Assembly: GCA_017450435.1 (NCBI GenBank)
Contig: JAFSTO010000074.1
Span: 1 to 39,223, forward strand
From: Paludibacteraceae bacterium
GTDB taxonomy: Bacteria > Bacteroidota > Bacteroidia > Bacteroidales > Paludibacteraceae
Length of the DNA stretch: 39,223 nt
Direction of reading: 5' to 3'
Part shown: piece after piece, positions 9,164-16,484 of the stretch
How positions within the stretch are numbered: the first letter of the stretch is position 1
Layout of the letters: every line of letters starts with the position of its first letter
Position numbers and translations under genes: made by a program
Notes under the pieces: model-generated
Databases searched by the model: none
The model's input: only the letters and a program-made list of their open reading frames with translations
Told to the model about the DNA's origin: nothing

Positions 9164-9979
9164 TTAAAAACTCTTTTGTACTCCGAATTTCAAACCATAA
9201 AGGCCTGGTGTAAACTGGTTGGATATGAGGTTACTGAGTTTGCCGGAGAAGATGATAACGTCACTACTATGTTCGTTGTGCCCAGCGTAGCAGTAAGTTG
9301 TGCCGCTGTAACCTAAACTGAGGATAGAGAAGAATATTTGGAACGTACTCTTGCGGTTGAACTGGTATGTGATGACGGGTGATACCTGAAAACCGTAGGT
9401 GATAGAGTGACGCAACCCGTCGAAATCGGTGTTTGTTATCTTTCCATTGGTTACACGCGGAAAATCCATTCCCGTGTAGAGGTGTGCTTCAAGCCATATT
9501 CCCACTTTGTCGTTAAAAAGAGTTTTCAATCTGTATCGCACATACGGAGCTACCTCCCATGAGCCTACATGAACGCGCAAATCTGTATAGTAACTCGTGT
9601 CCAGTTCTGTTACCATGAACGAACTTTTATAATTGGCATAACTACCGCCGAGACGCATACCTAAATGTATTTTCTCCGTCAGTCGCCAACCTAATTCAGG
9701 CGTTAATGCGAATGACCAACCGTTCTCTCGGCTGTCTGTTTTGGTGTCGTGATGGAAATAGATGTCGAAATTATAGCCGTAATAGAGTTTCTGTTTCCAA
9801 ACCGGTACGTCATTGAGCGAGGGTAGGGGAGCAATGCTATCCTGTGGTGAGACGGCTGTTTTAGTCTCGCCGGATATGGTGGCTACTGACATAAGCCCAT
9901 CGGCGATATGGTCGTTTTGGGCTATCATGGAAGCACTGTATAGTACTCCGAATACAATAATCCAATAAATCTTTTTCAT
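9164..9979 (-). CDS. Outer-membrane beta-barrel protein, function unknown
   Basis: 271 residues from the ATG at 9979; the longer reading needs a GTG at 10015 inside the upstream gene. A signal peptide (MKKIYWIIVFGVLYSASMIAQ) precedes a short linker, and then alternating aromatic beta strands typical of small outer-membrane barrels (YYGYNFDIYFHHDT, WSFALTPELGWRLTEKIHLG). The C-terminus, GLYGLKFGVQKSF, ends in Phe as barrel proteins usually do. It starts 22 bp after the pump-OMF fusion and ends 54 bp before the TamB-Omp85 start, so it is probably in the same operon. It might be a client or accessory of either machine. I recognise no specific family. Confidence 0.75.
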   Translation of the reverse strand: MKKIYWIIVFGVLYSASMIAQNDHIADGLMSVATISGETKTAVSPQDSIAPLPSLNDVPVWKQKLYYGYNFDIYFHHDTKTDSRENGWSFALTPELGWRLTEKIHLGMRLGGSYANYKSSFMVTELDTSYYTDLRVHVGSWEVAPYVRYRLKTLFNDKVGIWLEAHLYTGMDFPRVTNGKITNTDFDGLRHSITYGFQVSPVITYQFNRKSTFQIFFSILSLGYSGTTYCYAGHNEHSSDVIIFSGKLSNLISNQFTPGLYGLKFGVQKSF

Positions 9980-10001
9980 TATGTGTCTTTTATTTATTCT
10001 G

Positions 10002-13000
10002 TTATTTTGTTCCACCGCCGAGGGCTATATACAGGTCAATAAGGCTTATCATTCCATTATATCGGTTCGTGACATCTGCGAGTTGAGCCTTGAGGTATGC
10101 CTCTTGTGCTGTAAGTACCTCAAGGTAAGTTGCCTTGCCTTTTTTCATCAGTTCGCACGTGCCGTTATAAGCATCGCTCTGCGTGGCGAGCAGTCGTCTG
10201 TAGAGTGCGTCTTGCTCTTGAGCGTTGCGGCAACGGAAGATAGCATCGTTTACTTCGCGTCCGGCACGAAGCATAGTCTCAACATAACGGTTAGCTGCTT
10301 CCTCTTGCTCTAAGCGTGCTACTTGTAAGTTCGCCTTGAGTTTGCCGCCGGCAAAGATTGGTTGTGCCAAGCCGAGTACTGCGTTCATTAGTAGTTGTCC
10401 CGGGTTAACCACTACTCCGCCGTTGTTAGTCCAGCCCAAAAGTCCTGACAGAGAAAGGGCAGGGCAGAACGCTGCTTTTGCCATGTTAGTCTGATAGAAC
10501 GCTGCGGCAACGTTGCGTTCTGCGGCACGCACATCGGCGCGGTTGCTTAGTTGTGTTGCGGGAATAGGCTCAAGGGTCCATTCTGCAAATTCATAACTTG
10601 TCCAAGGTGAACGAACCACGGAGTGGGGCTCTTCGTTCATCAGTTGACACATGGTAAGTTCCAGTGAGTTGATCTGCTCTAATAATTGCTTGCGTTGTAT
10701 TTGTACGTTGATGAGCGAAGCTTCCATCTGCCCGACGGATGGTGAATAGGCTTGGCCGTTCTTTACAAGAACACGTTGCACCTCCAGAACGCGTTGCCAG
10801 ATTAGTTCAGTGCTGTCAATGATGGTGGCTTGATAGTCAAGTAGTTGCAGCTGGGTGTAAACTCTTGCCATCGTTGCCACAAGATTGGCGTGTGCTGCTG
10901 CTAAGTTGTCGTCTGCTTGTTCCCTCAGTACCTGTGCCTGTCGTTTGCGGTTGGTTATGGTACCCAATCCTTCACCTCCCCAGTTAAGCGCAAGCGGTAT
11001 TTGATAGCTGAGTACAGCGCCTGATGTGCCGCTGCCCGGGGTGACAGTACCGGAGACTCCTACGTTGGCCGTGTTGATTGCCAAGGTAGGCAAGAAACCG
11101 AGTTTGGCGGCACGCAGCCGTGCGTCAGCTTCGCGGATGGCCAGCTGCCTCGAACGATAATCAACGTTATTGGCCAAAGCGGTTTTGATATACCCTTGCA
11201 GCACGGGGTCTTCTATGTACGTTTGCCAATCTGCCTCGCTGACCGCCGTTACTATACTGTCTTGCTCCGGCTGTTGAGGTGCCTCATATCGCTTGAAGAC
11301 ACCGCAGGAGGGGAATAGTGTGCAAAGAGTCAATGTACCGAGTACAAGTACCGTTGTTATCTTGTTCTTTTTATCGGAAACCGGTGTCGAGGTATGGGGC
11401 GCATCAGAGGTGTTCTGTGAAGCCGAAGTTTCAGTGTCCTCATTGACCGGCTTTTCTCCTCCTTGGAAGCGTTCGTGTAGCATTTGGAAGATGATATAGA
11501 ACGCAGGTACAACAAATACAAGTGCGAGTGTTCCCACTGCCATACCTCCTGTTACTCCGATCGCGAGTGCTCGGTTGCCGTTAGCGCCGGCGCCGCCTTC
11601 GATGATAAGAGGAATCATTCCGGCAATCATTGTTACGACGGTCATCAATATAGGTCTGAGTCGGTCTTCACATGCGCTTAATGCCGCCTGAAGAATAGGC
11701 ATTCCTTGTTTGCGTTTTTCTACGGCAAACTCGGTAATGAGGATAGCGGTCTTGGCAAGTAGTCCGATTAGCATGATGACACCGGTCTGCAGGTAGATAT
11801 TGTTTTCTTGTCCGCAGAGCCATGAGAATGCGAATGAGCCCATCAGACCGAAAGGAACGGACAAAAGCACTGCCAGCGGAATAAAGAACGACTCGTACAG
11901 AGATGCTAATATCATATAAATAAGCAGGACGCAGACAAGGTAGATAAGTGCTGTGAGGTTGGATTTGCTGTTTGCCTCAAGCTCGCGGCTCATACCGCCA
12001 TACTCGTAAGCATATCCTGTGGGTAGGTGTTCTTTTGCTACCTCGGCAATAACCTTTTGCACATCACCCTCGCTGTAGCCGCTGTTGGGTTGTACGGAGC
12101 AGGCTATTGACTGATAGAGGTTGAAGCGTTTTTGTGTGGCAGAACCGACAGCCGGTATAAGGGTTACGAACTGCGAAATAGGAGCCATCTTACCACTTAC
12201 TATTTGACCATTTACTATTTGGTCATTTAGTTTCACAAAGATGTTATTGAGCGAGTTCGGGTCGAGCCTATACTCAGGTGCGGCTCCTGCCATTACGCGG
12301 TACACCTTTCCATACTGGTTGAAATTGCTTATATAAGCACTGCCGCAATATGCTCCAAGCGTGTTGAGAACAACGTCCGGCGATATGCCTGCACGGTCGC
12401 ATTGTGTGGCATTAACATCCACCTTGTACTTTGGGAACGACTCTGAATAGAGCGACATCGCCATCTGCACTTCCGGGCGTTTCTGCAGTTCGGCGAGGAA
12501 GGTATTGACCACTTCGTTGAAGTGTGTCATATCACCGCCTTGCAGGTCTTCCATCTGCAGGTCAATAGCGTTACTGTTTCCATATCCGGGTATCTGCGGC
12601 ATCTGGAAGGGGATGATTTGCGCATCTTTAATATCTTCGCACGAGAGGTATAGTTTGCCCATCACGTAGTCGATGTAGTGCTCATAGCCTTTACGTTCGT
12701 CCCAAGGCTTGAGTCGGATAACCAGCGTGCCGTAACTGACGCCCGTTCCTGACAATAGTCCGAAGCCGGAAATCTTGGCATAACTCTCCACCTCTTCTAA
12801 TCTCAGCACATGTTCCTCTACCTGAGCCATTATCTTATCCGTCTCCACGAGTGGTGAACCTGCAGGAGCAGTAACATCCACCATTATTACTCCCTGGTCC
12901 TCTTGCGGAACGAGTCCGGCAGGAAGGCTTCTCATGGCAAACACCATTGCTATAACGGCTGCCAACAGCCACAACCATGCTCGACCGGGTTTTTGCAGGA

Positions 13001-14603
13001 AGTGTGTTACTCCGTTTTTATACTTGCCAAGAATAGCATTGTATCCTGCCTCGTAGGCTGACTTGACCCAATAGTTGAGTCCCTTATGCTGCGTCTCTTG
13101 CGCCTCTTTCTTCGGGCGGAATAGAACAGCTGTCAGAGCGGGGCAGAGGGTGAGTGCAGAGATACAACTCAGTCCCACGGAGCTGGCAATGGTTATACCG
13201 AACTGGGTGAAGAACGTGCCGCTGGTGCCCGGCATGAAGGTGACAGGAATAAACACTGCCATGAAAACAAGCGTACAACTGATAACGGCTACCGTCACTT
13301 CGCTCATGGCATCCTTGGTGGCTTTATACGCTGATGTATATCCCGACTCCATTTTTGCCATTACGGCTTCTACCACCACAATGGCATCGTCAACGACGGT
13401 TCCGATTGCCAATACTAATGCAAAGAGTGTGAGAATATTCAGAGAAAAACCAGCAACTTTTACCACAGCAAACGTGCCTAATAAGGAAACTATGATTGAG
13501 ATAGAAGGAATAAGCGTTGCCTTGAAGTTCTGCAGGAAGAAATATACGACAAGAATCACAAGGATAATGGCTATTATCAATGTCTCCACCACGTTGTGGA
13601 TGGCTGCATAGAGAAAGTCATCGCTTGTCTGTAAAATAGTAAACTCCATCCCGGCCGGCATATTCTCTTTTATATCGTCGTATAGTTCATTGATGGCTGC
13701 GTTGACCTGTGTAGCATTAGCTCCGGGGGCTTGATTGATAATAAATGCCACACCTGGTTGGCCGTCCACTTTGGACGAGAAACTATAGCTTAGTGCACCC
13801 AGTTCCACGTCTGCAACATCACGCAGGTGCAATACATTGCCGTCTGACGTACGTAGCACAATAGACTCAAACTCTTCAATTGACTGCAACCTGCCTTTGT
13901 ATTCAAGGTTGTATTGGTAAGTGTTTCCGCTCTGTTCACCGAGTGAGCCGGTGGCTGCCACCATGTTCTGATTGCCGATAGCTGCAAATATATCTTGCGG
14001 TTCAAGATTATATTGAGCCATCACGTCAGGCTTCATCCATATTCGTAGCGAATAGGTGTTACCTAAGTTTTGCACCGCTCCGACACCGGTTACACGTAGC
14101 AGACGAGGCTTGACGTTGATGTCAATATAGTTGGCAATAAAGTCATTGTCGAACTTCCCGTCGCGGCTGACAAGAGCGGCAATCTGCAGGATGTTATTCT
14201 GTCTTTTTTCCACTTTCACTCCCACGCGTGTCACTTCTTGCGGCAATAGTCCCAATGCAGCCGACACACGGTTTTGTACATTGACAGCTGCCATGTCAGG
14301 GTCGGTACCCTGCTTGAAAAACACGTTGATACTCACTTCGCCTGTTGCACTGGCTTCTGAGGTCATGTATGCCATGTTTTCCACACCGTTGACCGCCTCT
14401 TCGATTGGCATGACAACGGACTTCATTACAGTGTTGGCATCTGCGCCTGTGTAGGAGGTGGTAATCATCACCGTTGGCGGAGCTATATCGGGGTACTGCT
14501 CTATAGGCAGAGTCTTGAGGCATATAAAGCCAATCAAAGCGATAAGCAGAGAGATACACACTGCCATCACTTTTCTATCTACAAATATATTTCCTTTGTT
14601 CAT
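10002..14603 (-). CDS. HAE1-type RND efflux pump fused to TolC-like outer-membrane factor
   Basis: 1533 residues in one frame. Residues 1 to about 1045 are a complete AcrB-like RND pump: the proton relay pair Asp405-Asp406 in GTVVDDAIVVVEAV, the partner Lys951 in LIGLLAKTAILITEF, and two large periplasmic porter regions. A hydrophilic linker rich in Ser, Thr, Asp and Glu (about 1048-1081) leads to a hydrophobic segment ending in a lipobox, Leu-Phe-Pro-Ser-Cys1100. After it comes a full-length outer-membrane factor (1100-1533) with the usual OMF helical hairpins and Ala/Gln-rich coiled coils. OMFs of this type are normally separate lipoproteins. The fusion either adds a 13th membrane helix and keeps one chain, or is cut at Cys1100 by signal peptidase II. 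The gene follows the adaptor gene by 40 bp. An in-frame repeat insertion lies at about residues 792-805. Confidence 0.93.
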   Translation of the reverse strand: MNKGNIFVDRKVMAVCISLLIALIGFICLKTLPIEQYPDIAPPTVMITTSYTGADANTVMKSVVMPIEEAVNGVENMAYMTSEASATGEVSINVFFKQGTDPDMAAVNVQNRVSAALGLLPQEVTRVGVKVEKRQNNILQIAALVSRDGKFDNDFIANYIDINVKPRLLRVTGVGAVQNLGNTYSLRIWMKPDVMAQYNLEPQDIFAAIGNQNMVAATGSLGEQSGNTYQYNLEYKGRLQSIEEFESIVLRTSDGNVLHLRDVADVELGALSYSFSSKVDGQPGVAFIINQAPGANATQVNAAINELYDDIKENMPAGMEFTILQTSDDFLYAAIHNVVETLIIAIILVILVVYFFLQNFKATLIPSISIIVSLLGTFAVVKVAGFSLNILTLFALVLAIGTVVDDAIVVVEAVMAKMESGYTSAYKATKDAMSEVTVAVISCTLVFMAVFIPVTFMPGTSGTFFTQFGITIASSVGLSCISALTLCPALTAVLFRPKKEAQETQHKGLNYWVKSAYEAGYNAILGKYKNGVTHFLQKPGRAWLWLLAAVIAMVFAMRSLPAGLVPQEDQGVIMVDVTAPAGSPLVETDKIMAQVEEHVLRLEEVESYAKISGFGLLSGTGVSYGTLVIRLKPWDERKGYEHYIDYVMGKLYLSCEDIKDAQIIPFQMPQIPGYGNSNAIDLQMEDLQGGDMTHFNEVVNTFLAELQKRPEVQMAMSLYSESFPKYKVDVNATQCDRAGISPDVVLNTLGAYCGSAYISNFNQYGKVYRVMAGAAPEYRLDPNSLNNIFVKLNDQIVNGQIVSGKMAPISQFVTLIPAVGSATQKRFNLYQSIACSVQPNSGYSEGDVQKVIAEVAKEHLPTGYAYEYGGMSRELEANSKSNLTALIYLVCVLLIYMILASLYESFFIPLAVLLSVPFGLMGSFAFSWLCGQENNIYLQTGVIMLIGLLAKTAILITEFAVEKRKQGMPILQAALSACEDRLRPILMTVVTMIAGMIPLIIEGGAGANGNRALAIGVTGGMAVGTLALVFVVPAFYIIFQMLHERFQGGEKPVNEDTETSASQNTSDAPHTSTPVSDKKNKITTVLVLGTLTLCTLFPSCGVFKRYEAPQQPEQDSIVTAVSEADWQTYIEDPVLQGYIKTALANNVDYRSRQLAIREADARLRAAKLGFLPTLAINTANVGVSGTVTPGSGTSGAVLSYQIPLALNWGGEGLGTITNRKRQAQVLREQADDNLAAAHANLVATMARVYTQLQLLDYQATIIDSTELIWQRVLEVQRVLVKNGQAYSPSVGQMEASLINVQIQRKQLLEQINSLELTMCQLMNEEPHSVVRSPWTSYEFAEWTLEPIPATQLSNRADVRAAERNVAAAFYQTNMAKAAFCPALSLSGLLGWTNNGGVVVNPGQLLMNAVLGLAQPIFAGGKLKANLQVARLEQEEAANRYVETMLRAGREVNDAIFRCRNAQEQDALYRRLLATQSDAYNGTCELMKKGKATYLEVLTAQEAYLKAQLADVTNRYNGMISLIDLYIALGGGTK
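12189..12228 (-). repeat. 15-nt tandem repeat inserted in-frame in the pump gene
   Basis: On the minus strand, AAATGACCAAATAGT (12214-12228) and AAATGGTCAAATAGT (12199-12213) are followed by a partial unit (12189-12198). They encode the unusual peptide NDQIVNGQIVSGK at about residues 792-805. RND pumps of this family usually have a short turn before the MAPISQFV-like segment, so the repeat appears to lengthen a surface loop by roughly ten residues. Related sequence occurs at 14605-14651 and, more weakly, at 35642-35669. Confidence 0.65.
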
Positions 14604-14604
14604 A

Positions 14605-14651
14605 AAATGATTATATGATTAAATGACCAAATAAATGGTAAATTACCAAAT
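14605..14651. repeat. Second copy of the AAATG(A/G)(C/T)CAAATA repeat family
   Basis: The spacer between the adaptor and the pump-OMF gene carries AAATGACCAAATA (14621-14633, plus strand), an exact 13-nt match to the unit inside the pump gene, followed by AAATGGTAAATTACCAAAT. It fills the 40-bp gap and reaches over the stop codon of the adaptor gene, so it forms that protein's last codons. Confidence 0.55.
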
Positions 14652-15749
14652 CACTCTGTCTTTTTCATGTACGTTAGCCGCCCCTTTGGCTACAATGGTT
14701 TCTCCTTCTTCTGCACCTGAGATGATAGCTGCACGTGTGCCGTCGCCCAATTCTTCTATCTCAACAAGAGCACCGGTGGCAAGGCTGTCAGCGCCAACTT
14801 TGTAAACCAACACTTTGTCTTGTATGCGTACGATAGCAGTCAGCGGTACCAGCATCACGTTTTCCCATTCAATAGGCATCACTACGGAGCCTTGCATGCC
14901 GGAGAATAGCTCGCCTTTCGGGTTGGGGAACGTTGCATAACATGTGATGGAGCCGGTCTGCCGGTCCACCATACCTGAAAGACTGGTGACACGTCCCTTT
15001 TCTTGATACTCGCTGCCGTCCTTGAATTTGAAAGTGAGTGGTGGAGTTACTTTTATTATTTCGTCCAGTGACCCTAATTCGCTCACAATAGCGTGTACCT
15101 GACTTTCTGTGAGGGAGAAACTGGCTTCCATATTGTTAACCCCGGCTACGCGTGTTAGCATGCTGCCCTCGTTTATAACATCACCTACGTGGGGTAGAAT
15201 ATTCCCAACCAATCCGTCCACCGGACTCTTTATCGTGCAGAAGTTAAGTTGCAGTTCTGCATCTCTCACTGCCGCCCGTGCCTGCGTTACTTGTGCTTCG
15301 GCAGATTGCAGTACGTTCAGACTTTTGCGTAACAGGTAATCGCTGATAATACCTTGTTCTGCCAATTCTTTGTTGCTTTCTGCTTCCAATTTGGCATTGT
15401 CGCGATTGGCAATGGCAGTCTGGAGATCAGCCTGTGCATGCGCCATATTGTTTTCTGCATTTCTGCTGTCAAGAACAAACAACACCTCTCCGGCCTTCAC
15501 GCGTTGACCGTCTCTGACTTTGATTTCGTTCAATGTTCCCGTCCTGCGTGAGACGATAGACACATCGCCTGTGCCGCGTACCGCTGCACTCCATGTCAGG
15601 GGAGCGGTAACTGTCTCACGAGTGAGCTTGAGGGTTTCATAACTCGTATGCTGTTCTTCAGGCATCTTGATGCAACTCGGCAGACTAACTAAACCGAATG
15701 CCAATGCCGCATACAACATCTTTGCAACTGCTTGTGATTTCATAACCAT
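14643..15749 (-). CDS. RND efflux periplasmic adaptor (MFP) lipoprotein
   Basis: 368 residues (366 from the second ATG, at 15743). The signal peptide ends in Leu-Pro-Ser-Cys, so it is probably a lipoprotein like AcrA. The biotinyl-lipoyl-like halves flank a helical hairpin (about residues 95-165, rich in Ala, Gln and Glu), with the returning lipoyl half in LNFCTIKSPVDGLVGNILPH. A beta-barrel domain and membrane-proximal domain follow. The protein bridges pump and outer-membrane factor, here supplied by the single fused gene 40 bp downstream, so the usual three-gene tripartite pump is encoded by two genes. The promoter may be that at 16044-16074. The palindrome at 15821-15839 is a possible operator. 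Substrates cannot be predicted. Confidence 0.92.
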   Translation of the reverse strand: MVMKSQAVAKMLYAALAFGLVSLPSCIKMPEEQHTSYETLKLTRETVTAPLTWSAAVRGTGDVSIVSRRTGTLNEIKVRDGQRVKAGEVLFVLDSRNAENNMAHAQADLQTAIANRDNAKLEAESNKELAEQGIISDYLLRKSLNVLQSAEAQVTQARAAVRDAELQLNFCTIKSPVDGLVGNILPHVGDVINEGSMLTRVAGVNNMEASFSLTESQVHAIVSELGSLDEIIKVTPPLTFKFKDGSEYQEKGRVTSLSGMVDRQTGSITCYATFPNPKGELFSGMQGSVVMPIEWENVMLVPLTAIVRIQDKVLVYKVGADSLATGALVEIEELGDGTRAAIISGAEEGETIVAKGAANVHEKDRVIW

Positions 15750-15820
15750 TGTGTTTTGTTTGTTGTTATTATTCTATGCTTATTGTTTTCGAGTAAAAAA
15801 CATTAGTGTTTCCTTGTGCT

Positions 15821-15839
15821 AAGTTTATCGTTTAAACTT
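15821..15839. promoter_or_regulatory. Palindrome upstream of efflux operon, candidate operator
   Basis: AAGTTTA-tcgtt-TAAACTT is a perfect 7-bp inverted repeat 72 bp upstream of the adaptor start, within the presumed leader. Its size fits a dimeric regulator such as a TetR-type repressor, but no regulator gene is adjacent. It could equally be an RNA hairpin. Confidence 0.35.
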
Positions 15840-15884
15840 ATTGGGCATTTTCCAAAAATGCTTTGTGCTAATCCTGAGGTTTTA

Positions 15885-16037
15885 TATACAAAATAAGCGA
15901 TAGGTGCATACTACACTTATCGCTTATTGACTTGCCGCAACTTGCGAATATCTCTTCACTGTATCTGTTAAATTCGTTCGCAGAATCTGTTTCGCACAAA
16001 TATACATTTGCAAAAACTCCGTCTTTGTTACATAATA
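15885..16037 (-). ncRNA. Candidate small RNA or long structured leader of the efflux operon
   Basis: A canonical minus-strand promoter (16044-16074) would start a transcript near 16037, about 290 nt before the adaptor start. About 110 nt in there is an 11-bp perfect stem (15892-15902 with 15918-15928, 15-nt loop), followed by TTTTGTATATAAAA. This could end a small RNA of about 150 nt, or act as a partial terminator in a regulated leader. There is no convincing ORF in the segment and it matches no RNA family I can recognise by eye. Confidence 0.4.
15892..15928 (-). terminator. 11-bp hairpin with short U-rich tail in the leader
   Basis: AATAAGCGATA at 15892-15902 pairs perfectly with 15918-15928. 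The minus-strand tail is TTTTGTATATAAAA rather than a pure T run, so termination may be incomplete. The stem is AT-rich. Confidence 0.45.
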
Positions 16038-16043
16038 TGTGTG

Positions 16044-16074
16044 CAAAGGTACTACTTTTTTTCTATATATCAAA
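16044..16074 (-). promoter_or_regulatory. Bacteroidetes-type promoter reading toward the efflux operon
   Basis: On the minus strand, TTTG (16071-16074) is separated by 19 nt from TACCTTTG (16044-16051). It lies in a strongly AT-rich intergenic region. No other minus-strand gene lies between it and the adaptor gene at 15749, so its product is the efflux operon transcript or a separate small RNA. Confidence 0.65.
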
Positions 16075-16258
16075 TAATATGTTACGTTTTTTTATTGAAA
16101 AAAAGAATTTTTTTTAAAAAAAACACCACTTTGTATCCATTTGTCAATCGGATGTATGTTTTTTTATAAAAAAATCAATTATACTTGCTGTTTGGTATAA
16201 TTTTTGAAAGTTGTTTGTGGAAATTATCATTAATAAATACGTAAAAAATCTTTATCCA

Positions 16259-16471
16259 ATGGTTGATCTTGACTATGTACGTGCCAATGTGCGCGAGGGG
16301 TGGATGCTTAATCCGAATGAGAAAGTTGTTAACGGTATCATTAAGGGGATAAACAGAAACAACGGTGATTGTCCGTGCAAGAATGATGCGGAAGAACTGC
16401 ATTGCCCGTGTAGTAACTATCGTCTGCACGACAAGTGCTGCTGCACGCTCTATGTAAAGATAGAGCAGTAA
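16259..16471 (+). CDS. Mini ferredoxin-thioredoxin reductase-like Fe-S protein
   Basis: 70 residues from the ATG at 16259; an in-frame ATG at 16211 would add an unlikely AT-rich extension. The cysteine pattern is Cys38-Pro-Cys40, Cys49-Pro-Cys51, Cys60-Cys-Cys62. This resembles the CPC...CPC...CxC layout of the ferredoxin:thioredoxin reductase catalytic chain, which holds a 4Fe-4S cluster beside a redox disulfide. The first spacing is 8 residues, where the plant/cyanobacterial enzyme has about 16. The N-terminal helix region (LNPNEKVVNGIIKGINRNNG) also fits that family. A role in thiol/disulfide transfer or cluster handling is likely, in the cytoplasm. No thioredoxin or ferredoxin gene is adjacent. 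The next gene begins 14 bp later. Confidence 0.7.
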   Translation: MVDLDYVRANVREGWMLNPNEKVVNGIIKGINRNNGDCPCKNDAEELHCPCSNYRLHDKCCCTLYVKIEQ

Positions 16472-16484
16472 TAACGTCCTGCAC

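Noticed and set aside
5600-11460. Gene fusions produced by sequencing error
   Set aside because: Both fusions are continuous over complete domains, with a plausible junction and no trace of lost start codons beyond the retained signal peptide in the pump-OMF case. An error can remove a stop only by a matching substitution or indel at the junction. I keep the fusions but name resequencing as the check.
13075-13611. 178-residue plus-strand ORF opposite the RND pump
   Set aside because: It is antisense to conserved RND membrane helices and has no features of its own.
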